From CAVRQM01 sp965246915 (GTDB lineage: Bacteria > Pseudomonadota > Alphaproteobacteria > Acetobacterales > Acetobacteraceae), in assembly GCA_965246915.1 (NCBI GenBank), contig CBDFGB010000020.1:11170-75169 (forward strand): DNA of 64,000 nucleotides, written 5' to 3'. A program made the translations under genes and the position numbers. This document shows positions 51,450 through 62,703 of this stretch, piece after piece (within the stretch, counting starts at the first letter, position 1; each line of letters opens with the position of its first letter). The notes under the pieces were generated by a model. The model worked only from the letters and a program-made list of their open reading frames with translations, was not told the origin of the DNA and searched no databases.

Positions 51450-52612
51450 GCCGCCTTGAACTTCTCGGCGTACTGGGTGCGCAGCTCGGCAAACCATGAC
51501 GGCTCGGCCGGTCGCGCCCACAGTTTCGACAGCGCATCCTCGGGATACGCCTCGTTGAAGATCGACTTGGCCTTGTCCGACAACAGCGCGTCGGCACCCT
51601 TGACCACCGGGTTGTAGCCGGATCCCTCGGCGACCAGCGCGCTGCCCTTGGGCGAGTGAACCCACTGCAGCCACGCGTAGGCCTGTTCGGTGTTCTTGGC
51701 ACCCGTGGTCAGCGCCCAGCCATCGACCCAGGAAATCGCCCCTTCCTGCGGCGCCATGTATGAGACGGGTTTGCCGGCCTTCTTCAGGCTGATCGGCGGG
51801 CCGTCCCAGGTCTGGCCGATCACCACGTCGTTCTCCAGCAAACCGTTCTTGGTGGTGTCGCCGGAATCCCAGAATTGCTTGATCCACGCCTTGTGCGCCA
51901 AGGCGATCGGCAGAATCTGGTCGTAGATCTTCTTCATGCTGTCGGGATCCTTGTAGGCGTCCAGCATGCGGTTGCTCGGCAGCTTGCCGGAATGGTCCAG
52001 CCACAGTCCGATCCCCAGCAGCAACGAGTGCGGCCGCCCCTGCACATGGCCCTTGTATTTCTCGTCCCACAGCGACCCATAGGACAACGTGGCATACTCA
52101 AGCGTCGTCTTGTCGGTGCGCCACGAAATCGCCTCGCTGCCCCAGCAATGCGGCGTGTGGTACAGCTTGCCATCCCAGCGCCACAGATCCTCGCTGATCG
52201 CGGCCAGCTTCGGCAGCACGTTGTCGAGCGCCAGTTGCTTCTCGTCGAACGGCGCCAGCAGACCGAGTTCCTTGAACTGCGGCGCGCGGTCATGCGTCGG
52301 CTGGCACAGGTCGAACCCTTCGCCGGCGGTGGCCTGCAGCTTGTTGATCTGCTCCTCGTTCTGGCTGAACGGGGTCGTGGTGACCTTGATGCCGGTGGCC
52401 TTCTCGAACTCCGGGATCAGCGGGTTCGGCTGCTCGTCGTCCCAGTTCAGCATCGAAAGCGCGCCCGACGACGACCGCGCTTGGCGCACCACGAACGGCC
52501 CCATCGCCGCCACCGCGCCGAGTGCCGCCGACCGGGCCAGCATCACGCGCCTCGAGAAACCTTGCGCCGCGGCGACCGTCGCCTCGGCGGACTTGAACCT
52601 GTCGTCGTTCAT
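51446..52612 (-). CDS. spermidine/putrescine-type extracellular solute-binding protein
   Basis: A 388-residue binding protein with a Tat-like signal (FSRRVMLARSAALGAVAAMG), then LSMLNWDDEQPNPLIPEFEK and other PotD/PotF-type blocks (GEGFDLCQPTHDRAPQFKEL, SYMAPQEGAISWVDGWALTT, WLQWVHSPKG). It should deliver a polyamine or related ligand to the neighbouring permeases; the ligand itself is not readable. It is the first gene of the four-gene minus-strand operon and its stop overlaps the ATPase GTG. A palindromic repeat lies about 70 bp upstream of its start. Confidence 0.9.
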   Translation of the reverse strand: MNDDRFKSAEATVAAAQGFSRRVMLARSAALGAVAAMGPFVVRQARSSSGALSMLNWDDEQPNPLIPEFEKATGIKVTTTPFSQNEEQINKLQATAGEGFDLCQPTHDRAPQFKELGLLAPFDEKQLALDNVLPKLAAISEDLWRWDGKLYHTPHCWGSEAISWRTDKTTLEYATLSYGSLWDEKYKGHVQGRPHSLLLGIGLWLDHSGKLPSNRMLDAYKDPDSMKKIYDQILPIALAHKAWIKQFWDSGDTTKNGLLENDVVIGQTWDGPPISLKKAGKPVSYMAPQEGAISWVDGWALTTGAKNTEQAYAWLQWVHSPKGSALVAEGSGYNPVVKGADALLSDKAKSIFNEAYPEDALSKLWARPAEPSWFAELRTQYAEKFKAA

Positions 52613-52680
52613 CCTGCATCCCCTGTTGATTAGACTCGAACTCTAAGCAGCACTCATCCCGTCTCGACACGCCTGCCTGG

Positions 52681-52780
52681 TCATTGCGAGCCGCCTCTTG
52701 GCGGCGCGGCAATCCAGGCCAACACGAGAAGCTCCAGCGGGCGGCCCTGGATTGCCGCGTCGCTTCGCTCCTCGCAATGA
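52681..52780. repeat. imperfect palindromic interspersed repeat (REP/MITE-like)
   Basis: The left arm begins tcattgcgag and includes gcggcaatccagg. The right arm contains cctggattgccgc and ends ctcgcaatga, giving two matched inverted segments separated by a central spacer of about 30 bp. The motif cattgcgag...gcaatccag is a common extragenic palindrome in alphaproteobacteria. It lies between the polyamine operon and the alpha-E gene, directly after the restored end of the latter. Confidence 0.85.
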
Positions 52781-52785
52781 CATAG

Positions 52786-53830
52786 CTACGCCGCCCTCGT
52801 CTGCACCTGCGACTGCGTTTGCATCGGCACGATTGTCGCCGGTTCGGGCGGCTTGTCGGCCAGCGGCCGCCAGTCGCGGAAGAACGCCGTGCCGATCTCG
52901 CCGGCCAGCAGAATGAGATCGCGCTGCACCCCGTCGAGGAAACTGATGCAAGCCCGTCGGCGATGATTCGCTCGATCGGGCCGCCCGCGCAGACCCGGCG
53001 CGCAATTCCTCCACCCGCTCCAGCGACGCGACGGTGCCGCGCAACCCGTACCGGCCGCGCAACTGCGTCAACAGCCATTCGATCTGCTCGACGCACAGCG
53101 TCACGCTGCGCGGGAAGGCCCCGTCCGTCAGCAGGAACGCCACCACGTCCGCCGGCCCGAACCCGGCCGGCGCGACCCGGCGAAAGGCGTGATACCCGGC
53201 CGCCGCGCGCAGCACGCCGCCCCATTGCGTCAACTCGGCGACGCGGCGCTCCTCGCCGGCGACCGGCACCAGCAGATGATAGCGGATGTCCAACAGCCGC
53301 GTGGTCTGGTCCGCCCGCTCGATCAGCCGGCCCAGCTGGTAGAACACCCAACCCTGGTCGCGAAAGAACGTGCCGTCGGTGATCCCTGTGTGGGTCTGCA
53401 CGCCGAGCTTGATGCGACCGCACAGCCGGCTCAACCGGTCGCCCAGCAGATCGTCCGGCGCGATGGCCAGCATCTCGCGATGGAACATGTTCAGCTGCAT
53501 CCACATCTCGGTCGAGATCAGCGGCCGCAGCGCCCGCGCGTTCGTCCTCGCGGCCTCCAGACACGCGGGGATGCTGGTCGGGTTGCCGACGTCCGTCAGG
53601 TAGAAGCGCTTGACGTTCTCCGCCGTCGGCGGGATCGCGCGCTTGCCGAATCCTTCCTCGTCCGCATTGATCCGGATCAGTCCCGACCAGGACTCCGTCT
53701 CCCGACCAGGACTCTCGAACCCTTCGGTCACGTCCAGCAGGCGGGCCATGTTCTCGACCCGCTCCAGATAGCGGGCCATCCAAAACAGGCCTTCGGCATA
53801 CCGCGCGAGCAGCGGCGTATCACGCGGCAT
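52786..53830 (-). pseudogene. alpha-E domain protein (DUF403) with C-terminal frameshifts
   Basis: An all-helical protein of the circularly permuted ATP-grasp/alpha-E system: LARYAEGLFWMARYLERVEN, FHREMLAIAPDDLLGDRLSR and GYHAFRRVAPAGFGPADVVA followed by FLLTDGAFPRSVTLCVEQIE. The first 275 residues read in one frame. Near 52995 the family sequence jumps to a second frame (GGPIERIIADG) and by about 52950 to a third (FLDGVQRDLILLAGEIGTAF), which ends at TAG 52786-52788. The uninterrupted frame instead runs on to 52643 through the palindromic repeat. It is either a lesion or an assembly error. Its ATG overlaps the end of the ATP-grasp gene. Confidence 0.75.
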
Positions 53831-55286
53831 CGGCGAGCACCCAGGTGTCCTTGGAGCCGCCGCCTTGCGACGAATTGACCACGAGGCTCCCCTCTTTCAT
53901 CGCCACGCGCGACAGACCACCCGGCAGCACCCAGGTCGATCGACCGGTCACCGCGAACGGCCGCAGATCGAGGTGACGCGGCCGGATGCCGGCCTCGGTC
54001 AGGGTCGGGGCCACGGACAGCGAAATGACCGGCTGGCTGATCCAGTTGGCCGGATCGGCCACCAGCGCCGCCCGCGCGGTCTCCAACTGCGCACGCGACG
54101 CGCGCGGCCCGATGGTTATTCCGTATCCGCCGCTCTCGCCCACCGGCTTGACCACCAGGCTATCCAGCCGGTCCAGCGTATACGCGAGCCCCTCCGGCTC
54201 GCCGCAGATATGGGTCTCGACATTCGGCAGGATCGCGTCCTCGCCAAGGTAGTATTTGATGATGCGCGGCATGTAGGCATAGATCGCCTTGTCGTCGGCG
54301 ACACCGGTACCGACCGCGTTGGCGAGCGTCACGTTGCCCTTTCGCCATGCGCCGATCAGCCCTGGCACCCCCAGCATGCTGTCGGCGCGGAAGACCGTCG
54401 GGTCGAGGAAATCGTCGCCGATCCGGCGATAGATCGTGTGGACGGGCCTCTTGCCGCCGACCGTCAGCATGGCCACGCGGTCATCCTCGACGACCAGATC
54501 GGCACCCTCGACCAGCGGCACGCCCATCTCGCGCGCCAGGAACACATGCTCGAAATACGCGCTGTTGTAGATGCCGGGGCTGAGCAGCACGACCTGTGGG
54601 TCGTCGATGCCTTCCGGCGCGATCTCGCACATCGCCGAGAGCAGCCTGCGGCCATAATCATCGACCGGGCGCAGGCGCATGCCGGCCATCAGGTCAGGGA
54701 ACGCCCGGCTCATGAGATGGCGGTTCTCGACCACATAGGACACGCCGGACGGGGTGCGGGCGTTGTCCTCCAGCACGAGGAACTCACCGCGTTCATCGCG
54801 CACGATGTCGGTGCCGCAGATATGGACATAGGTGCCGAAGCGGACCGGGAACCGCTCCATCTCAGGCCGGTAATTGGCGTTGCCGAGCACGAGCGTGGTC
54901 GGCACGATCCCGTCACGCAGGATTTTCCGGTCGTGATAGATGTCGTGCAGGAAAGCGTTCAGCGCGGCGACCCGCTGCTTCACGCCGGTTTCGATGCGCG
55001 TCCACTCCCGTGCCGTCAAGATGCGCGGAATGCAGTCGAACGGCAGGATCCGGTCGATCGCCGTCGCCTCCGAGTAAACGGTGAACGTGATCCCGAGGTT
55101 GATCAGCTCGGTCTCCGCCGCCGCCGCCCGCGCGTGCAGCGCATCCAGCCCGATCGTGGCAAGCCGGGTCCGTACTGCCGCGCACGCCCCGGCGTCGCCG
55201 TCACGGTTGCCCGTCAGCTCGCAAAAATACAGACCCCCGTCATAGTCATCGAAAGGGTCCACGCGAACGGCAAGCATGGCGGACAT
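53820..55286 (-). CDS. circularly permuted type 2 ATP-grasp protein
   Basis: A 488-residue ATP-grasp ligase-like protein (DUF404/DUF407): FDCIPRILTAREWTRIETGV, VALNAFLHDIYHDRKILRDG, ICGTDIVRDERGEFLVLEDN, ARTPSGVSYVVENRHLM, YRRIGDDFLDPTVFR, VVKPVGESGGYGITIG and the C-terminal RPFAVTGRSTWVLPGGLSRVA. It is predicted to form an amide bond to a small peptide. It is usually encoded with an alpha-E protein and a transglutaminase-like protein; the alpha-E gene directly overlaps its end, but no transglutaminase gene follows. The start is ATG 55286 or 55277. Confidence 0.9.
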   Translation of the reverse strand: MSAMLAVRVDPFDDYDGGLYFCELTGNRDGDAGACAAVRTRLATIGLDALHARAAAAETELINLGITFTVYSEATAIDRILPFDCIPRILTAREWTRIETGVKQRVAALNAFLHDIYHDRKILRDGIVPTTLVLGNANYRPEMERFPVRFGTYVHICGTDIVRDERGEFLVLEDNARTPSGVSYVVENRHLMSRAFPDLMAGMRLRPVDDYGRRLLSAMCEIAPEGIDDPQVVLLSPGIYNSAYFEHVFLAREMGVPLVEGADLVVEDDRVAMLTVGGKRPVHTIYRRIGDDFLDPTVFRADSMLGVPGLIGAWRKGNVTLANAVGTGVADDKAIYAYMPRIIKYYLGEDAILPNVETHICGEPEGLAYTLDRLDSLVVKPVGESGGYGITIGPRASRAQLETARAALVADPANWISQPVISLSVAPTLTEAGIRPRHLDLRPFAVTGRSTWVLPGGLSRVAMKEGSLVVNSSQGGGSKDTWVLADAA

Positions 55287-55552
55287 CGGGCGGCGCTCGC
55301 AAAATTCTTGTGACAGCTTAGCAGACCTCGTGCCAACGCAAGCCCAATTGCGGCGCGGCCGCCCCGACGCTATCACGCTCGCATGAACGCTGCGGACAAG
55401 GGCGGATCCAGAGATCGGTCTGTCACAGTCCCGGCAGGAGTTTACGTTCGCCGTCAGACGTGTAGACGATTTTCCTCGACTTTAAGTTCAGGAAGCGCCA
55501 GATCGACCGTCAGTCCGTGACGTCCCCCAACCAGACCGGCTCGGAGCCCAAT

Positions 55553-56053
55553 ATGCGACCCCTCTTAAACGCCCTTGTCGCCGCCGGCCTATTGGCGGGC
55601 AATCTCGCAGCCGGCGCGGCGTCGGCCGACCAATGCGCTCGTCCGCCGGAGAAGACCGCGTTCAACATCACTGGCCTGAAGAGCCAGCTCATGGTGACCG
55701 CGATCTCCTGCCAGGCGCAGTCAAAATACAATCTGTTCGTCACACGCTATCGCGCCGACCTGGTCAATCAGGAGAAGGCGCTGAACAGTTATTTCCAGCG
55801 CGCCTTCGGCCGCAGCGCCCAGAAGGCGCATGACGACTACATCACCTCACTGGCCAACTCGCAGTCACAGGTCGGGATCCAATCCGGTACATTGTTCTGC
55901 GATCGCACGATCGGCCTGTTCGACGAGGTAATGGCGCTGAAGGACGGAAAGGAGCTGCCGGTTTACGCGGCGGGCAAGACGATCGTACAGCCGATCGCTC
56001 TCGTCGACTGCCCCGAGAAGCCGGTCAAGCCGACACGCACCGCGAAGAAATAA
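55553..56053 (+). CDS. secreted hypothetical protein
   Basis: A 166-residue protein with a signal peptide (MRPLLNALVAAGLLAGNLAAGAASA) and a mature part with four cysteines (ADQCARPPE, ISCQAQ, LFCDRT, LVDCPEK) that could form two disulfides. It looks helical (YRADLVNQEKALNSYFQRAF). No family is recognised, but it has the form of the small periplasmic proteins common in Acetobacteraceae. ATG 55553 has GGAG 7 nt upstream; the ATG 12 codons earlier would put a polar leader before the signal and is less likely. It converges on thiD with 3 bp between. Confidence 0.75.
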   Translation: MRPLLNALVAAGLLAGNLAAGAASADQCARPPEKTAFNITGLKSQLMVTAISCQAQSKYNLFVTRYRADLVNQEKALNSYFQRAFGRSAQKAHDDYITSLANSQSQVGIQSGTLFCDRTIGLFDEVMALKDGKELPVYAAGKTIVQPIALVDCPEKPVKPTRTAKK

Positions 56054-56056
56054 GGT

Positions 56057-56878
56057 CTACGAAGCAGCCAACATCGCCAGGCGCTCCGGCAGCAATGTGA
56101 CGTCGTGCCCGAGCGGGCCGTGTCCGTGTCCAATCTGCGGCGCGGCGTGAATTGCCGCCGCGACGAACTGCCGGGCGCGCGTGACGGCGCTGATGAGATT
56201 CATCCCCTGCGACAGTCCGGCAGCCACGGCGCTGGCGAGCGTGCATCCCGTGCCGTGCGTGTGCCGTGTCGCAATGCGCGCGGAGCGGAACGTCACCGTG
56301 TCCTCCGCCGTGGCCAGAATATCGACGATCGCGTCGCCGGGAAGATGGGCGCCCTTGACCAGCACCGCGCTCGCACCGAGGCGAAGCAGCGCCTCGGCGG
56401 CGCGGTGCATGCCAGTCTCATCCTCGACATCGAGCCGCGATAGCGCCGCCGCCTCCGGCGCGTTCGGTGTCAGCAACGCGGCACGTGGCAGCAACAAGGC
56501 CCGAAGCGCGCCGATTGCCTGATCGGGAAGCAGCACCGCCCCACCTTTGGCCACCATCACCGGGTCCACCACGACCGGCGTCCCCGCCGCCTCTAGATCG
56601 AGCGTCTCGCAGACCATTTCGATCAGCGCCGCGTCGCCGAGCATGCCCGTCTTGACGACATCGGCGCCGATATCGCGCAGAACCACGATCATCTGCTGCG
56701 CCACGAATGCGGCGGGGACGGGATGGATACCGTGAACCCCGAGCGTATCCTGAGCGGTCAGCGCGGTGACGGCCGTCGACGCATGCGCGCCGAGCGCCAG
56801 GATCGTCTTGATATCCGCCTGAATCCCGGCCCCGCCGCCGGAATCCGATCCGGCGACGACCAGCACGCGACCCCGCAT
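56057..56878 (-). CDS. thiD: hydroxymethylpyrimidine/phosphomethylpyrimidine kinase
   Basis: A 273-residue ribokinase-fold kinase that phosphorylates HMP and then HMP-P for thiamine synthesis. Conserved blocks: VVAGSDSGGGAGIQADIKTI, TALTAQDTLGVHGIHP, VKTGMLGDAALIEMV, VVDPVMVAKGG and HTHGTGCTLASAVAAGLSQG followed by the C-terminal helix. The catalytic Cys/Asp region GTGCTLASA is intact. It starts 7 bp after the glmM stop on the same strand and is the last gene of the minus-strand block that begins with pal. Confidence 0.95.
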   Translation of the reverse strand: MRGRVLVVAGSDSGGGAGIQADIKTILALGAHASTAVTALTAQDTLGVHGIHPVPAAFVAQQMIVVLRDIGADVVKTGMLGDAALIEMVCETLDLEAAGTPVVVDPVMVAKGGAVLLPDQAIGALRALLLPRAALLTPNAPEAAALSRLDVEDETGMHRAAEALLRLGASAVLVKGAHLPGDAIVDILATAEDTVTFRSARIATRHTHGTGCTLASAVAAGLSQGMNLISAVTRARQFVAAAIHAAPQIGHGHGPLGHDVTLLPERLAMLAAS

Positions 56879-56885
56879 CGGATAC

Positions 56886-58244
56886 TCAGGCCACCGGGAC
56901 GCGCGCGGCGATCGTCTCGCACAACGTGTCGACCAGCCGTGCCACCTCGTTCGCGTCTTCTCCCTCGACCATCACCCGGATGACCGGCTCCGTCCCGCTC
57001 TCGCGGATCAGCACCCGTCCGGTGGCGCCCAGCGAGCCCTCCGCCTCGGCAATGGCCGCGCGCACGGCCGCGTGTTGCAGAGGCGACGGTCCGGAAAACC
57101 GGACGCTCCGCAACACCTGCGGCAGCGGCCGGAACACCTGCATCACCTCGCTCGCCGGCCCCTGCCGCTCGATGAGCACGGCCAGGACCTGGAGAGCGGC
57201 GAGCAGCCCGTCGCCGGTCGTGGCATAGTCGGACATGATCATATGCCCCGATTGCTCTCCGCCGAGATTGCAGCCGGTGGCGCGCATCCGCTCCACCACG
57301 TAGCGATCGCCGACCCGGGCGCGATGCAAGGTCAGGCCCATCGCCTCCAGGAAGTGCTCCAGGCCGAGATTGGACATCACGGTCGCGACCACGCCGCCAC
57401 CCGAGAGCCGTCCGGTCTGCGCCCAAGACCGGGCGATCAGGGCGAGCACCTGATCGCCGTCGACGATGGCACCCTTTTCATCGGCTAGGATCAGCCGGTC
57501 GGCGTCGCCGTCCAACGCGATACCGAGATTCGCGCCGTGCCGCCGAACCTCCGCCGTGAGGTTCTCGGGAACGGTGGAACCGCAATCGCGATTGATATTG
57601 AAACCGTCAGGGCTCACGCCGACCGCCACCACGTCGGCCCCCAGTTCCCACAATACGGTCGGGGCCACGCGGTATGCGGCACCGTTCGCGCAGTCCAGGA
57701 CGATCTTCAGGCCGTCGAGACGCAAGCCACGCGAAAAACTTGCTTTCGCGACTTCGATGTAGCGGCCGGCGGCATCGTCGAGACGCGCTGCCCGCCCCAG
57801 CCGGGACGGCGACGCCAGCCGATCGCTGACACCCGCCTGCATCAGTTGTTCGATCTCCGTCTCGGTCGAGTCGGAGAGCTTGTAGCCATCCGGCCCGAAC
57901 AGCTTGATGCCATTGTCCTCGAACGGGTTGTGGCTGGCCGAGATCATCACGCCCAGATCGGCGCGCAGGCTGCGCGTCAGCATGGCGATCGCCGGTGTCG
58001 GCAGTGGTCCCACCAGCACCACGTCCATCCCCGCGCCGATGAAGCCGGCCACCAGGGCCGGCTCGATCAAATAGCCGGACAGACGGGTGTCCTTGCCGAT
58101 CACCACCCGATGACGATGCGCCCCGCGCGTGAACATCAACCCGGCTGCCTGCCCGAGCCGGAGGGCCGTCTCGGCGGTCATCGGGTCCACATTGGCTTTG
58201 CCGCGGATGCCGTCGGTTCCGAACAAGCGACGAGTCGAGGTCAT
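56886..58244 (-). CDS. glmM: phosphoglucosamine mutase
   Basis: A 452-residue alpha-D-phosphohexomutase that converts glucosamine-6-phosphate to glucosamine-1-phosphate for UDP-GlcNAc and the cell wall. Seen: FGTDGIRGKANVDPMTAE, VVIGKDTRLSGYLIEPAL, the phosphoserine loop GVMISASHNPFEDNGIK, the metal-binding ALDGDADRLILAD, GGEQSGHMI and RESGTEPVIRVMVEG for phosphate binding. The length is the family norm. folP lies directly upstream (46 bp) and thiD downstream. Confidence 0.96.
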   Translation of the reverse strand: MTSTRRLFGTDGIRGKANVDPMTAETALRLGQAAGLMFTRGAHRHRVVIGKDTRLSGYLIEPALVAGFIGAGMDVVLVGPLPTPAIAMLTRSLRADLGVMISASHNPFEDNGIKLFGPDGYKLSDSTETEIEQLMQAGVSDRLASPSRLGRAARLDDAAGRYIEVAKASFSRGLRLDGLKIVLDCANGAAYRVAPTVLWELGADVVAVGVSPDGFNINRDCGSTVPENLTAEVRRHGANLGIALDGDADRLILADEKGAIVDGDQVLALIARSWAQTGRLSGGGVVATVMSNLGLEHFLEAMGLTLHRARVGDRYVVERMRATGCNLGGEQSGHMIMSDYATTGDGLLAALQVLAVLIERQGPASEVMQVFRPLPQVLRSVRFSGPSPLQHAAVRAAIAEAEGSLGATGRVLIRESGTEPVIRVMVEGEDANEVARLVDTLCETIAARVPVA

Positions 58245-58290
58245 GGCGATCCTTCCAGCGCGACGGCGCGTGCATTGGCTATACCGCGGC

Positions 58291-59307
58291 TCAGCCCGCC
58301 AGATGCACCGCGTCGCATAATTTCACAGCCTGCACAGTCTCGGCAACGTCATGTACGCGGAGAATACGCGCGCCGCCTCGCCACGCGGTTAAGGCGGCGG
58401 CAAGCGAGCCGGGGCCGCGATCCTTTGGTGCCGCCTGCTCCAGAATTCGGCCGATGAACCCCTTGCGTGATGCTCCGACCATGATCGGTGCCGCGAGGTT
58501 AAGAAGCAGAGGCAATCGCGCAAGAACCGCTTCGTTGTGCCCCGGCCCCTTCGCAAAGCCGATGCCGGGATCGACGGCGACCGTTCCCGGGGGCAGACCA
58601 AGCTCTGCCAGGCTCGCGGCGATCTCTCGGGTGACCTCGACAGCGACGTCGCTGTAGTGCGCGAACCCGTGCATCGTCAACGGCGTGCCGCGCGTGTGCA
58701 TGACGACGACGGCGCAGCCTCGCTCGCTCACCAGCGCGACGGACCCGGAATCGAACGTAAGGCCCGACACGTCGTTCACGATGCGGGCACCGGCATCGAG
58801 AGCGGCGCGCATGGTCGCGGCGTGGCGCGTATCGATCGAGACGACGAGCCCGGCCGACGCCAGGGCGGCCACCACAGGCAGCACGCGGTCCAACTCGACC
58901 GCCGGATCGACGGGTCCCGCGCCAGGACGCGTGCTCTCTCCTCCCACGTCGATAATATCGGCGCCCACGGCGGCCATCGCCCGGCCGGCGGCGATCGCGC
59001 GCTCCGGGTCGAGGTGGTCGCCTCCGTCGGAGAAGCTGTCCGGGGTCACGTTGACGATGCCCATGACCAGCGCACGATCGGCGGCAAATCCCGCCCAATC
59101 GGGGGGCCGCGCAGTCACCCGGAACAAGGCGGCCGCGAAGTCGTGCGGGATCGCGTCGACCGCCACGATCTGCGCCGCGCCATCGCCGTGCAGCTTGGCC
59201 AGCGAGAAGGCGTTTGGCCCACCGGCCAACGGGAGCGCGCGACCCGCCTCGACGGCCATCACCGCGCTGCGGCCAAACAGCAGGCCAAGAGGCTCCAGAA
59301 GATTCAT
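58291..59307 (-). CDS. folP: dihydropteroate synthase
   Basis: A 338-residue enzyme that joins DHPP and p-aminobenzoate in folate synthesis. Conserved TIM-barrel motifs: MGIVNVTPDSFSDGGDHLDP, DVGGESTRPGA, VSIDTRHAATM, IVNDVSGLTFD, VDPGIGFAKGPGHN and GASRKGFIGRIL. The first 80 residues (MNLLEPLGLLFGRSAVMAVE onward) are an N-terminal extension beyond the 280-residue enzymes, a form seen in alphaproteobacteria. ftsH lies upstream, separated by a hairpin terminator, so folP and glmM probably have their own promoter. Confidence 0.94.
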   Translation of the reverse strand: MNLLEPLGLLFGRSAVMAVEAGRALPLAGGPNAFSLAKLHGDGAAQIVAVDAIPHDFAAALFRVTARPPDWAGFAADRALVMGIVNVTPDSFSDGGDHLDPERAIAAGRAMAAVGADIIDVGGESTRPGAGPVDPAVELDRVLPVVAALASAGLVVSIDTRHAATMRAALDAGARIVNDVSGLTFDSGSVALVSERGCAVVVMHTRGTPLTMHGFAHYSDVAVEVTREIAASLAELGLPPGTVAVDPGIGFAKGPGHNEAVLARLPLLLNLAAPIMVGASRKGFIGRILEQAAPKDRGPGSLAAALTAWRGGARILRVHDVAETVQAVKLCDAVHLAG

Positions 59308-59535
59308 CGACCGTCTTGGGGTAGGCCGCCGCCCCGACCGTCCCGTCCGACGAGGACAGGGAAGTCGCTAGACTTTCTGCTGTCCCCGCGCGCGAAGACG
59401 CCGGTCGGGGCCGGCCCAGTCCACACGACGATACGGCCTATTTCAGCTCCGCGGGGGCACGGGCGGCGTCCAGGTAACAGGGCAATACAATCTGGCGGGA
59501 CATGCGACACCGACTTGAGCTCCGCTCATAAGAAA

Positions 59536-59563
59536 CCCTCTCCCGCGGTTCGGCGGGAGAGGG
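59536..59563 (-). terminator. intrinsic terminator downstream of ftsH
   Basis: A perfect 11-bp stem (CCCTCTCCCGC with GCGGGAGAGGG) and a 6-nt loop (GGTTCG). Read on the minus strand it is followed by TTTCTTAT. It lies about 55 bp after the ftsH stop, inside the 311-bp gap before folP, which otherwise holds nothing I can support. Confidence 0.75.
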
Positions 59564-59618
59564 CGATGCCCGGCGGATCGCCGGGAGCGTCAGAGTCGCG
59601 AAAAATCTAGGAACCCAC

Positions 59619-61544
<1,926 letters not shown>

Positions 61545-61668
61545 GCTCTTCCCTGGCCGACGGGCGGCCGTGCGTTTGTTCGTGCGTGCGCCGCGACAGT
61601 TTGACGCAAGCGAAGTTAGGACGTCATGCAGGTAAGATAGTGGGGGACCGAGAGTTCTGCATCCCCGA

Positions 61669-62703
61669 TCACGCGGTCAGGAACGGGGCCGTGGTCAATG
61701 ATCCGTTGAATTCTGTGGCAGCGACCATCGCCGAGCCGTCCGAATGACGCAACCGCGCCTCCCGCTCGATCCGCCAGCCCGGCGGATCAAGGCTGATTTG
61801 TGCGCCGCCGAGGGTCGCCGCGCGCGGCGCGGCCAGCCAGTCGTCAACCTGACGCGAAGGTGGCATACGGGCGCCGCCACCGATTGCGGCGATCAGTGCG
61901 GCCAGCGCGGCCGGGGGGATCGGCGACCCGGCAACGATCGCGCGGCCGTCCGGAAACATCGAGACATGCCGGCCGAGCCAGAGAGCTGTCGTCCTCTCGA
62001 CCGCCGCCCGCGCCTGTCCACGTCTGGTGGCCGCGTCCACCGCCGCCCAGGTCAGCGGCCCGCACCCGTCCCGGTCGCGCGCGAGGGCGCGGAGGCGGGC
62101 GCGCTCCGACGTCGGATCCGCATTGCTCGGGTCCTCGACCCAGCCCAGTTCCGCGGCGAGGAGCGTCTCCCGCAGCCGCACCGGCGGGATGTCCAGCAGC
62201 GGCCGCAGCAGCCGGACCCGCGCCGTCTCCCGCAGTGCCGCCATGCCGGCGAGCCCAGCCGGCCCGCTCTGGCGCAGCCGGCGCATTGCCACCGTCTCCG
62301 CCTGATCGGCCGCATGGTGTCCAAGCAAAAGGTGAAGGAGGCCGCGTTCGGCGCACGCCACCTCCAGCGCCGCATGCCGCGCCGACCGCGCCCGTTCGGC
62401 GAGCCGCGCCCCGCGCGCCAGGGACAGGTCGAGGCGCACTCCAGGAATGCCGCGCCCGGCAAGCCGTTCGAGTGTTGCCGCCGCCTCCGACGCGGCCTCG
62501 GGACGTAGTCCATGATCGACCACGAGAGCGAGCAGGCGGCCACCGCGCCGGGCCACCCAGTCGGCCGCGAGCAGGGCCAAAGCCATGCTGTCCGCTCCGC
62601 CGGACACCGCGACGGCCAGGGCCGCACGGGGCTCGAACGGACCCAGCCGTTCCAGCCGCCCGGCGAATTCCGTCGCGCTGAGCGGACCCGACGGGCGCGT
62701 CAG
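61669..62703 (-). CDS. tilS: tRNA(Ile)-lysidine synthase
   Basis: A protein of about 344 residues with the PP-loop motif VAVSGGADSMALALLAADW, then VVDHGLRPEAASEAAATLER, HLLLGHHAADQAETVAMRRL, RPLLDIPPVRLRETLLAAEL and the WVEDPSNADPTSERARLRAL loop. It makes lysidine at the wobble position of tRNA-Ile(CAU). It is shorter than the 430-residue E. coli enzyme at the C-terminus. No ATG, GTG or TTG lies at the family N-terminus. A CTG at 62703-62701 overlaps the cpoB stop as CTGA, mirroring the ATGA couplings elsewhere here; GTG 62799, inside cpoB, is the only conventional alternative. Confidence 0.88.
   Translation of the reverse strand: MTRPSGPLSATEFAGRLERLGPFEPRAALAVAVSGGADSMALALLAADWVARRGGRLLALVVDHGLRPEAASEAAATLERLAGRGIPGVRLDLSLARGARLAERARSARHAALEVACAERGLLHLLLGHHAADQAETVAMRRLRQSGPAGLAGMAALRETARVRLLRPLLDIPPVRLRETLLAAELGWVEDPSNADPTSERARLRALARDRDGCGPLTWAAVDAATRRGQARAAVERTTALWLGRHVSMFPDGRAIVAGSPIPPAALAALIAAIGGGARMPPSRQVDDWLAAPRAATLGGAQISLDPPGWRIEREARLRHSDGSAMVAATEFNGSLTTAPFLTA

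Noticed and set aside
49605..51617. 670-codon plus-strand open frame
   Set aside because: It lies antisense to the two permease genes and the ATPase, whose motifs are intact. Its product has no domain and is the kind of long shadow frame produced by high-GC codon bias.
53865..55313. 482-codon plus-strand open frame
   Set aside because: Antisense to the well-supported ATP-grasp gene; no recognisable motif.
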